Source: Physella acuta
Lineage: Eukaryota > Mollusca > Gastropoda > Physidae
Reading direction: 5' to 3'
DNA length: 64,000 nt
Assembly: GCF_028476545.1 (NCBI RefSeq)
Contig: NW_026732315.1
Coordinates: 310,001 to 374,000, forward strand
The position numbers and the translations under genes were made by a program. Positions 1-12,365 of this stretch are shown piece by piece. The notes below the pieces were generated by a model that saw only the letters and a list, made by a program, of their open reading frames with translations, did not search any database and was not told where the DNA came from. Position 1 is the first letter of the stretch, and the number at the start of each line of letters is the position of its first letter.

Positions 1-620
1 ATTATTTAATCCATTTTTAAATACTTTTGAAAATAGAATCTCGTATAAAAATAATTGCGCACTAAGTGAACAGCAAACAATGTGTGTATAATACTAATAG
101 TGCGGAACATAAGTACTTTATTAATTAATTCCCGTTACTTTTTTTTTTTAATTTTTGTTTTTTTGAGAAATTGGAAATAGCGTAAAGTACGACTTCAGTT
201 AAACGAAATTACTCCAAATTTGACAGTAAACAGAGATAGATCTTTAGAAATTTAATCTATTAACTTTTGAAAAACCGTAAGTAGAATAACTTCCACTTCC
301 GGAAACAGCTGAAAAGTTTATACAGAACTAAAAATTTTATGTAATACTTATAGACATCTATATGCAATTTCATCAACCTAGCTGTAACAGTATTCAAGTT
401 ATCCACACAGAATTACAGAGCCCAGTTGTTCGACTATTACACGTAAAACGCCGAAATTTGGATAAATCTGGATTTAGAACTTTTGTCCCATTAAAATAAG
501 TGCCCAACACTCCGTATATGACGAAGTACTGAAGTGTAATACTAAAAACTCAATTTCATGTGATTTCCGTGCACGATTACAATACTTCCTATATACGAGA
601 AAGTAAAAAACAAACAAAAT
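1..620. repeat. Dispersed repeat R, copy 1 (cut by window start)
   Basis: This AT-rich stretch matches 37105-37700 in the same orientation and order. Shared blocks include a run reading TCATCAACCTAGCTGTAAC, a line ending GAAATAGCGTAAA, CACTTCCGG, and a shared end reading TATACGAGAAAGTAAA. The two copies differ by many substitutions and short indels, so the family is old or diverse. No reading frame survives. The class is not recognised; a LINE tail or a non-autonomous element are both possible. Confidence 0.6.
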
Positions 621-2920
621 TCCCAGGGTAAATGTTAGCAATTTTCTTTTATTTATTAAACAGCAAGAGCTCTAAATCAGAATAATGAACAAACTATAAA
701 AAAGTCCCATAACATAAGATATTCATCTTAATAAAAATGGATAAATAATTTTACTTTTTGTAGATGTAACACAAAGATATTCAGTAGTTACGTCAGATGA
801 AAAAATGAAACCTTTTACACCACAAACTGAAACAGATCAAGTTTAGTATTTTAAATTTCTTCTGAACTTAGACACTTGCAGTCACAAGTAAAAGAGCAAT
901 GTATCAGTCATTTTGCAATTGAAGTCAATTTATTTTGATCATTAGGTGAAATATTTTCTAAAAAAAAAAAAAAAAAAAAAACCAATTATGCTCTATATTG
1001 ATGCCTAGGAGTTACGTAACAAAAAGAGAGCATTCAAATTGGGGGTAACAAAATAAATCGTACCAACAAAACATTTGGTCAGACTGAAGGTACTTTTGCT
1101 ACAAAATCAAAGTACTAGAAAAGAGTGGAATGCAGAACACATATCTCTTTGCTGCATGCAAGTGGTAAAAAAAAAACCAACAACACAACCACAACTTGCG
1201 CTTCTAAACAACACTCAGACACAACAGGCGCACCAGCTAAGCTTCAAACAGTTATAGTTTTAATGCAACAGTCTACGTAGTCCACTCTATTAGTATCAGT
1301 AACAAATTTGCCGTAAGTTACAGGCAAGCCAAAGGCAAGTTATTATATTTATAATCATTAGGAGATATAAATACAAAGATCCTGAACACAATTATAATGT
1401 ATTGTGCAACTTCTCTTCAATGTTTGAAAAATTGTTAGACAGGAAGACTATGGAGTCCTGTACAGAAAAAACTGATTAGTAAAAAATGTTAAGCCATTTA
1501 TAACATTAAGTAGCTAGATGAGGAGTATTTAAAAAAAGGCAAACATGAAAGTCTTGTCAAACTAAACTACCAGTCACCAAATAATCTGTGTTATATACTG
1601 GGACATAGGAAACTAAACAAAAACAAACAACCTAAAAAGGGAGGATTTGATGTGGAATAGACCAAATGACTTATCACAGGAAAATAATAAAGAGAAGAAA
1701 ATAAAAACATAAGGTTATAGCATATTTAATATGGACGCTAGGTTTAAAAAAAATTCTAAATATGCAAGAAAAAACTAATTCTGGTAGTCAATGGAATAAT
1801 CTGTCAGCTTACAAGAAAAGCAGTCCTGTAGATTATTCCACTGTCAAGGCCACTCAAATATTGCTGAAAATATCCCACAGAAATAAAAAGCGCTGTCTTA
1901 AATTCTATTTTTATTTTAGATATTGGCCATTGCACTGATCAGTTCTGCCACAAGATGGAATGATATAACAAAAAATAAAATTGTGAAGAGTTTGCTAGAA
2001 GTACATTAAAGTATTGATGTGTTAGAAGCACAGATTACTGTTAACTATATGGCTCTAAGTCTTTGTTCTACTGGGTTAAAAAAAATGTTGAAAATCAGAT
2101 CTACGTGCAAAAAATGCATGCAATGATATAAAAATGTAGACATTGGACATCTTAAGAAATTCATACAAATGTAAACACAGCAGTAGCTGAATTTGTTGCA
2201 CATGGATCAAAAGACAGCTGTACAACACTGGGCTCAAGAAATACTAGTTCATGCCTACACCCCCAATACAGCTCGTATTTACAGTGTGCTTAGTACAGAA
2301 TATATACAATTAGTACACTTTAGATCTTAACATTTCATTGCTTATGCACAATTCACTGCATAGTTTGTTACCAGCAGAGCTTCTAATACCATCATTCAAT
2401 TATCTGAAGCTCAAACAAAAATTTAAAAAAAAAAAAAGCAATCAAAAGGTCAGTTATAGCAAAACAAGTTTGTTTTTAAAAAGGCCACGATATCACAAGT
2501 CTGGCTGCACACGGAAAAGCCCTAATGCAAATATACGTAGTGCTATTATACTTAAATTACCCACCTACAGTACTGTGTGCAAAAAGGATATCAAGAACAC
2601 CAAAACAATAGAGGGTTTTCCTTACAAGCCTAACAACAGACAGTGATGATTGGAAGTTGCAAATAGCCAGAAAAAAAAAACAACCTAAAACAACCTTTCA
2701 TGCCTAAATTGAGAGAAAAATAACAGGCATTGTATGAATAATAAATTAATTTAAAAAAATACCTTTTAATTCAATTTAAAGTATCTATGTCAGTGGATCT
2801 TAGAAAATTGACACTTCACAAGTTTGCCAAAAATGTGTTAACATTGGGCAATGTTTAGAATAATTTGGACTAAATAAAAAAAATATTGGAGCATTTCATA
2901 CATATAAAGTAATAATGTAT
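621..2920. other. No gene seen; AT-rich 3' flank of the Jupiter homolog
   Basis: The stretch is AT-rich with poly-A runs and no convincing coding exon on either strand. It lies downstream of the minus-strand Jupiter homolog and could hold an extended 3' UTR if a distal poly(A) site is used. Confidence 0.4.
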
Positions 2921-2923
2921 ACA

Positions 2924-2929
2924 TTTATT
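2924..2929 (-). terminator. Candidate poly(A) signal of the Jupiter homolog
   Basis: AATAAA on the minus strand, about 92 nt downstream of the stop codon at 3021. It is the first canonical hexamer after the stop, so it is a reasonable cleavage signal, but the sequence alone does not prove use. Confidence 0.4.
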
Positions 2930-3020
2930 AGCCAAAGTCGTTCAAAGCAAACCCTCTCCTTGGTATACGTATTACATATACAATGAATATTCAAAGAACA
3001 CCTTCCATTGCACAATGCAA

Positions 3021-6000
3021 TCACCAGAGCTTGGTGGATCGACCCCCTGGGGGTTGACTAACCCGAGTGGACCTGTGGTCTTGAGAGTCGCTTGCCCCGC
3101 CACCAAAGATTCCGCCCTGGTTCTGCTGAGATGCCTGACCACTAGCTTGGGCCTTTGTGTCTGTCGTAGGAACACTCTCCTGTTCTACCTGGCAATCTCC
3201 TTCAGCATGCTAAATGGATAAAAAAAAAAACATCAATTGGAAACTTAACATTTACATTGCTTCAAGTATAGCAAAGGTGACTGAAAAACAGGATCTCACT
3301 ACACAATGCCAGCAGTTTCAAAAATAATAATTTAAATTAAAATGCTGAATAATGGTATAATTGAAACTTCCCCCATACTTAAAAGCACAAGGTTGCTAAT
3401 TCTGAGTCAGAGATATAAATGATCTACGTAAAAAGCAGAATTTTTTTTACTACGTGTGTGTGTGGTGTGTGTTAGTGACGGCAACAAAAACTTCTAAGTT
3501 TTTCTACAAAAGCTTAAAGACCTTTAGATATAGATCCCGATAGATCATGTAACCACATCAAAAAAAAAAAAAAAAAATTGAGTTAAAAAAAACTCAAAAT
3601 AACCATGTTAAAATTAGATATTTAAACAAAAGTGCTGTCTTGCAAACTTGCATCATAGGCCTCACGATAACCACAACCATGAATCAGATAGTCTAGGTCT
3701 GCGCAATAGCTGTCCGTTTTTTTTTAAAGGAAAAAGTCGAACTTCGTAAAAAAAGAAAAACATCTCTACTGGAGATAACCCTATATACAACCACGTAGGT
3801 TAAGTTATATATAAGACGCAGCCAAGAGTTTGTACATTAACCAGCCGAATTTTACCCCAACCCATATTGTCATTAAGAGCTAGACAGCCACACAACAAAT
3901 TGCATCAAATAATTTTTTTCAGGACTGCCAGCAACGTCTGACTAGCTTTATAAAAGTAAGAAAAACAGTGAACAAAATGCATGATAGTGTTCAAGCCTGA
4001 TCACTCTTTTGTAAAACTAGTGAAAAAGTCATAAAGCAGAAGGGGAAGATGTGACCATTCGAATATGGGTAACAAAACAGAAAAATGAAAAGGCTTAAAA
4101 TATTTCCCGTGTTTTTGGCAAAAAAGTCGGTCAGCCAAAAAATAGATTTTTCAGATGGATAGAGCAGATTGACGGATAAAAGCAGAAATGTTATCTCTGC
4201 TAATTATAGTTCCACTGTGACAACATTGCTATAAAGATAAAACTCACATGTGAGGTAACTCCAGTATTATAAGGCTCTGGCTTGTTCTTGGGCGCTTGCT
4301 CATAAAGCTCTCCTGTGATAGGATTGTAAGCTGAAAGTGTTAAATTAATGAGAAGTAAATATTTAGCATGCAATCATTAGTTGAGTTATTTTGTATACAT
4401 ACAAAAGTTCTAAAACTCTAAACTAAGCATAAATTGGAAGATCAATTTAAGTGCTCTTCTTAAGTCATGCACTATTAACATTTATATAATTAAGGATCTG
4501 AACTTGATTATAAACATCCATGCTAATATTAATTTTGAGTCGAAATTTAACCAAATTTATCTATAAAGAATTAAACACAAAACTACATTAATGTTTACAA
4601 AATTAGTTATTCAACTAAATGAAGTACAGATTACGTAAATTGTATGCAGTCAATGTTTAATTAGCGTTAAACATGCCAAATGCTTAGTTTATAATTCAGA
4701 TTTGATTTGTACAAAACTAATAAGGCCGGAAAATTATGTAAAAAAAAAAAGTATGCCATTTTAAAAAAAAACAAAGAAAGAGAATTAAAACTATATTTTA
4801 AAATTAAACGGCGTAACTAAATTCATTTTGTAAAAAAATAAATAAATGAAAACGGCGTAACTTAATTCATTTTGTAAAAAAATAAATGAATTTTAAAATG
4901 CTTGAGTCAACGGCAAAACTTAACCCAAATTGTGCAAAAAACGCAATTTACTGTGTGGTAATTGATCCTACCACTTCTATCACAGAACCTTCTAGCCCTT
5001 GCCTGCTTTGGTTTAGCCATGTATTCACCAAATACTCGATTAAATGAAGAGTTTAAGTCTTCACGATCATCCTGGTAATGATGAGAAGACGCTACACTAT
5101 GATTAGAGGGACTTATTTCTAACGGATAAGCAGTAGTGGCACTTGTATACGATGGCATTGTCATGGCAGATGCTGCTGGTGGGTTATTAGCCATGTCACC
5201 GCAGTGACCAAATATGCGAGAAAACGAATCAGAGTCATTGTGGTCAGTAAAAGGACGAAATGAATGTCTCATATTAACTGATGCAGGGTCACCAAAAACG
5301 TTTGAAAATGAGTCGGGACTCTTATGACGGTTTCTACGAATGGTTTCTTTGCCTAAAACGATAGCTGATGCACTATACGCATCATTTTTCCCATTATTCC
5401 CAAATAAGCTATGAAAAGAATCATCACCGCTTCGAGGAGCCCTGGAATTTTTATTAGGGGCACTGGCTGATGCATGCGGTCCTTGATTGAAGATGTCACT
5501 AGAGCCTCTGTTGACATTGTCTGGGTTATTGCGGATGTGTGGAGCAACAGCCTCCGGGTGACTACCTTGATGGAAAATATCATTGTTCCCTCTGTTTACG
5601 TTATCCGGGTTGTTTTTGATTGGGGTTCTCTGGGCTGGTGTGTTATCTTCATATCCACCAAAGATATTGCTTGAGGCACCACCAGGAGGATTTAATACCC
5701 TGGAATGTAAAATAGCATTGTGATGTTAAAACAACATTTAAACCTGCTACCAGGTATAACTACGTCACTTTGGTCCCTTCATGAGACAACTAGAACTTTG
5801 TTTGTCCCATTAATATTTGTTTTCACTAAATGATACATTTTAGTTTTATGTGATTAAGAAAAGTAAAAGCTTCTACTACTAGGTTGGCTGAATGGATTAG
5901 GTCAATGTTGTTGACTTGGACCAAATTTGTTTTTAAATCTTTAAAAGTGGCTTTCTACTGAATTTAAAGCTGAATTTTTCTATTAATGTAATAGTTTAAG

Positions 6001-9000
6001 AATTTATATTTAAGTTGAAAATGCAGAGACAGAACTTTTTAACATGTAAAATTTAGAGGTTGATTCCGAAATCTTGGGGCCTCATTATTTACATTCTACA
6101 TCTTGGCATTTCTTGTTGTATAGCTTAACCCTTTACAGGCCTATGCGCCCGTGGTTGCATGAAATATTTTTACTTTTTTTCTGGCATAAGTGATTTTTTT
6201 AATCAATTATGAATACATTTTACCTCATGCATAATAAACTTGGACCAGCAAATTTTTAAAAAAATTTAGTGGTTGAAAAATGTGTTGTCTTTTCGCCCAG
6301 CTGTAGGGGAAGTAAAATAGTTTTGATGCCCATGGTTTGGGTAAATACACTGGAAAATGTAACTTGTAAGAGTATGCCTACTAGATTTAGTGAACTATTT
6401 ATAACATGTATTATTTTCTTCTTTTTTTTAAAAAGATGATACAATTTATTGTGAGTGAATCATATCGATTTAATGATTTTTAATAAGGTACATTATTTTC
6501 ATTAATAAACAGGCCTAGGCATATTATTTATTAAGATTTAGTCGTCCTGATAAATTAGCTAAAGCATACATTGCTAGTGAATACTTAGTAGCTAACTAGG
6601 CACATGGACTAGAGGCACTAGCACTGTACATACAGTGACAAGATTTTTCCCAGAATGAGAGAGAGCAGCTATGATAAACTTAGGAAATATCCTGCAAACC
6701 CATGTCCATGTTACAGACTTCAATAATTTAACAAAGCATCTTAAATTTTAGCAATTTCATATCAAATAAAATTACAGTTCTTTTAAATATTTATTGAAAA
6801 AGGAATAGTAAATAGTATTACCAATAGCTTTACGATTTTAAAAAATCTTATTGACTTATCTAAGTACACACACATTCCCACCTCCACAGTAAATTATACT
6901 ACTAGATTTCTCGCTAAATGTAAAATTGACTCAATTTACAATTTAAGCATGATCACTGAATAATAGTCATCCACATTTAATTCATTTGGGACTAATATTT
7001 GATTTCTTGTTTCATAGACTGATAAACCTAATAGTTCTACAACCTCCAATTCAATTTTGAACTCCCCAAGCTGATATTTTAAATGTTCTATTGTTTTTTA
7101 ATAGGCCTAATACCAACTTTTTAATTAGGCCTAAGCCTTTATTCTCCAAAGCAAATTTTAAAATGCTTTTCTGCCATATTTAGCCCTGCCACCTACAGCT
7201 TGTTTTTATAACGTGAAAAACCTGCCAGGTTTCTCGTGATAAACATTTTTAATAGTAATTCTAAGAAGGTCACTGGAACTAAGATGAAAAAAAAACGTCT
7301 GAAGTCTTGCATCCAGTGTGGAGGCCATATTGTTAGAAACCAGCCCGGCTTCCAGGGTAGTGAGCAATACTAAATTATACCCTTTCTGTACACTTGGTTG
7401 TCGCTGAGGCTTATTCCTGCTTGATTGTGAGTCACCAATAAATAATTAAATTTCCAAAATGCATTAGACATCTCGATAGCCTTTAGTATACTATAGATTT
7501 ATGTATTTCACTAGTTTTAACACCAATAAAGCTTTTTTCAATCATTAGGCCTAACCTCAATAAAAAAATGTTTCATTTCAAGACTAGAACTAGAATTATG
7601 AGATAATGAGACATCTGCAGTTCATCATTCTGTTGTCTAGATCTAGCATAGTGGGTAATTATTGAAGATGAGCATATTTTCACTAAAATTCATTAGTGTA
7701 GGGCCTAGTGTAAAATATTTCATATTAGAGAACTAGAGAGATCTAATTATGACGAAAAAGTAAAACTAGCCTAATAAAAAAGGGTAAACCTCCATTTTAG
7801 CGTATTTTATTCTCCATTGCTTGTTTACCTCCAGTTGAGCGTATTTTATTATAACAACCGAAACACACCAAAACATTAGGAAAACACGATTTATTATTTG
7901 TATTGTATTTTTGTTTTCACAAATGAATAAAATGAATGTTTAAAAAACACGACTTGTTTATTTGTATTGTATTTTTGTTTTAACAAATGAATAAAAAAAC
8001 AACAAAGAGACTGACTGAAGTGCTTTGTTCGTTGGTTACAAAAATAGAGATGCACACTTTGTACAATTAAGTGTTCCAATTTCAACTAAACTGAATAAAA
8101 GTATTAAAAGGCACAATAATGCTGCTAAAAGTGGGCCGGGGGGGGGGGGGGGGGGGTGGAATTTGGTGAGGGATGGCTTGGAGTGTTAGAGAAAGTGTGA
8201 CAACTCACGTCATTTAAAAAAAAATAATGTTAGAGGTAGTCCATAAATGACGTCACACTAGTAGGGGGAGGGGCAGAGGCGTAGCGCGGTTGACACCATT
8301 TAGGGGGGGGGGGTGACACCAAGGCAAAAAATAGCAAAATATATAGAGAAAAATGATAATTCCACTTAAGTGATTAATACGAGTGTTAAATAGTCTTTTA
8401 AGAGGTGCAAATCGAAAGTTGAAAGTTTGTCCCCGGGAAGGGTCGCTACGCCTCTGGGGGGGGGGGGGGGGCGTAATTTTGTGACGGTGTGTGTTGAGGG
8501 GACGGGGGTTCAGATGGTGCTACGTCATTTGGGGGGGGGTCTTGCTTTTTGTGACGACACGCTTTTTTTACGATTTTTTCCTTCCCCTCCCCTCCGTTAC
8601 ACGTCGTCACAAAAAGTCAGACCCCCTAAAATGACGTCACACCACAGCCTACACCCCCCCCCCCCCTCAAAATTTCTGTTGAATTTCTCTTAAAACATCG
8701 ATACTTTTTCCAAAATCTTGTCAGAACTCTGTCAACATAGAGTATTTTGATCAATTCCTATTACAATTTATTAAAACCGTTTTCTAAAACGCGAAATAAC
8801 GGCTAAAACTCGTTTTTCTAACATTGCTTTTTTTATAATGCAAAAAAAGTGACGTCACACCATCTGAAACCCCACCCCCTCCCCCTCATCACACACCGTC
8901 ACAAAATTGCGGACCCCCTCTCCCTTACGAGTGTGACGTCATTTATGGACGACCCCACGTCAATTTTTTTTTAAAAGCCAGAAATTTACTCACACAAAAA

Positions 9001-10153
9001 ATCATACTTGATACATATATCAAAATATTTGGAAGGATGGTAGATTTACTATGAATTTAAATAACATACAACTCTATAGTAAAAATATTTTTTTCAGTTT
9101 TGGCGAAATTGTCAAACAAAAAAACACAGAGTTTGTACATTTATTGCATAAATACAAAAATATAATACAGAATAATTAACAGTGTATCAGTTTCACCATG
9201 AGACAAATGCCTTTTAAAAAAAATACAATACAATTTACAAATAAACAAGTCGTGTTTTTGGTAATCTATCGTTTTGGGTACGTAAAATCGCCCGCGGCTA
9301 TTAATGTACGAAAACGTTACCTCATTGTGAAGGCTGTAATAGAAGTATATTGTGATATGTTTGTGTCAAATATTATAGATAAATGAATAATAAACCTAAA
9401 TCAATGGCTAAATATATCAATATAGGCCAGAAATTAACTTTAAACAGCAGTGTCTGCAAGCAAGATTTGCTATGTGAACAGCAGCCATTTGTAAAATAGA
9501 GTGACTTCCGCCTGAATCTTGCGCTATAAGTCTATAAAAATAAAACTTTAACAAGATGGCTGCTATAGTAAATGAGCATGGTTGCATCTGTTGGAAACAT
9601 CGCTGGTGTTCATTTATTACTGAAAAGTTTTAATTCAATTGTTTAAAAACAGGTACATAAATGAAACAAGGAAACATTTTTGTATTTTTAAAACATAAAT
9701 CCTCTTCAAAATGTGAAATAATTATTAAAATGTAAGGAGTCACCTGTTTTTCACATTACTAGTCGCGGGCGATTTTACGTACCCAAAACTTACCGTGTTT
9801 TTTAAATATTCATATTTATTCATTTGCTAAAACAAAAATTATACAATACAATTAATAAATCGTGTTTTCCTAATGTTTTGGTGTGTTTCGGTTGTTATAA
9901 TAAAATACGCTCAACTGGAGGTAAACAAGCAACGGAGAATAAAATACGCTGAAATGGAGTTTTACCTAAAAAAGAACCAAAAAATTCGAGTAGTCTGGAC
10001 TTGCAGGTGTGGCCCAAAGCCCAAAATAATGATGTAAAAAAACGCTATGTTTAGGCAATTTATCCATAAACAACTCTATTTATTTAATATTTCTAACCTT
10101 GACGATGGTTTGGAGTCGGTATTCATGCCTTGAAAGGTAGAAGTCGTCGTCAT
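3021..10153 (-). CDS. JPT1: Jupiter microtubule-associated homolog (HN1/JPT family), four coding exons
   Basis: Coding exons on the minus strand are 10098-10153, 4972-5699, 4248-4330 and 3021-3209. All have GT..AG borders and compatible phases, giving 351 residues. The N-terminus MTTTSTFQGMNTDSKPSS followed by RVLNPPGGASSNIFG matches the family start, where human JPT1 has MTTTTTFKG and then RVLRPPGGG. The C-terminus ends in VSQPPGGRSTKLW, the second PPGG box typical of the family. Exon 2 carries two tandem NNPDNVNRG..DIF.QG units and repeated DSFSR.FG-type boxes. The protein is about twice as long as human JPT1 and closer to the longer invertebrate Jupiter proteins. Family members bind microtubules, and vertebrate JPT2 also binds NAADP; neither role is shown here. 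The exon 2 donor is the best of two possible sites 3 nt apart. The first intron (4.4 kb) contains the nested transposon complex. Confidence 0.94.
8235..8954. mobile_element. MITE family A, copy 1 (interrupted by family B)
   Basis: The ends are inverted copies reading GTCCATAAATGACGTCAC. The interior carries G/C-rich arms and an AT-rich core shared with copies at 11172-11600, 48669-48932 and 53033-53450. It holds four TGACGTCA palindromes (the first at 8248-8255). A family B element (8274-8456) is inserted in its left G-run. No coding frame and no clear target duplication were found. Confidence 0.75.
8274..8456. mobile_element. hAT-like MITE family B, copy 1
   Basis: It starts CAGAGGCGTAGCG and ends CGCTACGCCTCTG, an inverted repeat beginning CAG as in hAT elements. 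The flanks are GGGAGGGG on the left and GGGGGGGG on the right, consistent with an 8-bp duplication in the G-run of the family A host. Confidence 0.75.
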
Positions 10154-10238
10154 TTTTCACTTTTGTTGTTGGGTAATTAAATACTCAGTCTGGTATCAAT
10201 TCTAGATTTGCCCGGTTACCGTCGTTGAATGAATAAGG

Positions 10239-10247
10239 CCGGAAGTG
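10239..10247. promoter_or_regulatory. ETS-type CCGGAAGTG motif upstream of the Jupiter homolog
   Basis: CCGGAAGTG lies 86 nt upstream of the minus-strand start codon at 10153. This is the classic ETS/GABP site of TATA-less housekeeping promoters. A similar motif occurs near the 5' ends of the UNC93-like and ISWI genes. Confidence 0.4.
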
Positions 10248-10259
10248 CCAGGTTTTATC

Positions 10260-11171
10260 CAGTATAACAGACAAACAGCAGGTTACAATAACAGTTTTTA
10301 AAAATATCTAAATTAAAACAATTATAAAATGTATAGAATTAGCTTCATCAAGCTTGAGATTTTGTTTAAATTTATGAGTAGATTCTATATTACTTAGACA
10401 GTGAAACTATAATTAGATATCTGTTTTTTTAAAATTAAAACTGCACAAACTTTTTTTTTTAAATGATGCTAGGCCTTAACCAGATTATTATAATTTTATG
10501 TTAAACCAAAACGGGTTGTTGGTAAAAAAAAAATTTAAAAAATAAATAAAAACAGATATTATTTGTTACAAGTTACAACTGTCTGAGTATGCAATTCAAA
10601 GCTATAAGTTGCAGTTTGACGTTTACTTTTGAACTACTTCAAGACAAAAATAAAAAGCAAACAAATCTCTTGAAATAATTGTTAATAAGCATTTAAATGC
10701 ATTCAAATGTTGGGAATTTTTAAAAATTCTGACCAACGCTATTTACTATTTATTATTATCTTTATCTTTCGAGCGCAAACTCATCCTCGGGCATTAACTG
10801 TTATACAAGAAAAAGCTTGTGATATAAGCCCAGACCAGATCGGCAGGTTTTTTTTTTTTTAATTTATTTAAACTATATAGATTTCTAATATCAAATGCAA
10901 TTTTATCACTAATTTTTTTATTTAAATATATTATCATTTAGATCAGTCACGAAATGGAATTTATATAGAAAATATATACTTTTAACAGGGTCCGCTCCCT
11001 GGAAATTTTAGTCTGCCCCACCGAAAATAAAAAAAAAAAAAAGAAGGAAGCATTTTCTTTTAGTGGTTAGTCTTCTAAACATGGTGCGTCTTCTTGGTCT
11101 ATAAGTAGCGCGCGCAGCTGCTACGTAATGATAAGTTGCCGAACGTACCTTTGTTCACACTGTTATTATAA
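10260..11171. other. Intergenic, nothing recognised
   Basis: AT-rich sequence with T and A runs. No exon, RNA gene or element boundary is visible. Confidence 0.4.
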
Positions 11172-11600
11172 GGGATTATCCATCAATGACGTCACACTCG
11201 TTAGGCGGAGGGTGGGGGCGTACGTAATTTTGTGACGATGTCTTAATAGGGGTAGGGGTTTCACACTTTTGCATTTAAAATAGTAATGTTAGAAACTGAA
11301 TTTTAGACATTATTTTCGCGTTAGAAAACTGTTGTAATAAACTGTAATACAAAGTGATTAAAATACACTATGTTGACCGAGATCTGATAATATTTAAAAA
11401 AAAATCGATGTTAAAAAAAAATTCAAACTAGTTTTCTAAAGCTCGAAATAACGAGTAAAATTCAGTTTCAAACGTTGCATTTTGGAATGCAAGTGTGTGA
11501 CGTCACACTATCTGATTCCCCCACTCCGCTCTATCACACATCGTCACACAATCACAACCCCCCTCCCACCTATGAGTGTGACGCCATTTATGGACGACAC
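11172..11600. mobile_element. MITE family A, copy 2
   Basis: A near-complete copy of about 430 bp. Its ends read ATCCATCAATGACGTCAC and, inverted, GTCCATAAATGGCGTCAC. The core carries the TTTTCGCGTTAGAAAACTG block found in the other copies. Several TGACGTCA or near-TGACGTCA sites are present. No coding frame. Confidence 0.75.
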
Positions 11601-12169
11601 TTAGGAAGGTGCGTGCGTCAAATAACCTGTATCACATTTTAAAATGATATAACGAATACGAGCCCTAATTTCAGCCCAGTATCTGAACGCTGTTTGTCAT
11701 CTGCATGAGCATTACTCATCACCTGTTGCTCCTGTATTTAAAAACATGTACCGCTGAAATAGCAAAAAGGGGCAGAACTCGAGACTTTCAGGCTTAACAA
11801 CCATGCGCTTTGATATACTGCGAAAAACTATTTTTTTCATAATTAATGTGAAAAATCTTGTAACAACGTGTAAAAAATAACGTGTTTCAATTAAGAAATA
11901 CCCTTTCCTAACCCTCTACGCTTTCTCCAAAAACTAATACGCCTCCCCCCTCAATCCTGATAATCCTTGACATGATCAACCCTTTTGCACACCGTCACCT
12001 CAGTTTTAAAAAGTAAACTACTTTGCAGACCAGTTGGTCATTCGAAAAAAAATTGAGTAGCGTTCATGTTTCTTTTATCTCGGCATGTGAAGAGCACTAT
12101 GACTTTCTTCTTCTTGTTCGCTCGTAATTCTTGTTTTGGAAGGGATTCCCTCTATCACAATTAAGTATT

Positions 12170-12365
12170 ACGTGACAACTTGTTATGAGCCATATAGGCA
12201 GTTAAATCTGATTTAAGGCCGCTTTTCTTTTTTGATTCGCCTCCATAGACTTTGTCCAACCAAGAACAAGCTACAAGATTTTGAAGTTGTCTCTCATAGA
12301 TGAGTGGTTGTCCCCCGCTGTGGATCCTCATCTGCCCGGGGGTTCGAACTCGGGTATTTTCGGAC
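12170..12365 (+). repeat. tRNA-derived SINE copy
   Basis: It contains a B-box-like GGGTTCGAACTC and an upstream A-box-like stretch (GATGAGTGGTTG). The leader, including TCCAACCAAGAACAAGCTA, is shared with the SINE at 19288-19640. Divergent, with no target duplication recognised. Confidence 0.5.

Larger units (their letters stand above)
7782..9966. mobile_element. 2.2 kb DNA transposon with ~180-bp terminal inverted repeats and 7-bp TSD
   Basis: The left end (7782 to about 7960) and the right end (about 9790-9966) are inverted copies of one another over roughly 180 bp with few differences. Both contain a block reading GAGCGTATTTTATTATAACA. TAAAAAA flanks the element at 7775-7781 and at 9967-9973, a perfect 7-bp target duplication. 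No transposase frame is present, so it is non-autonomous. A second, internal inverted pair (TTTTGGGTACGTAAAATCGC at about 9274, inverted near 9768-9788) suggests an older internal rearrangement or nested element. The superfamily is not assigned. It sits in the first intron of the Jupiter homolog. Confidence 0.85.

Noticed and set aside
12290-12365. A possible tRNA gene (GGGTTCGAACTC with an upstream A box)
   Set aside because: The acceptor and anticodon stems do not pair, and flanking sequence is shared with other SINE copies.
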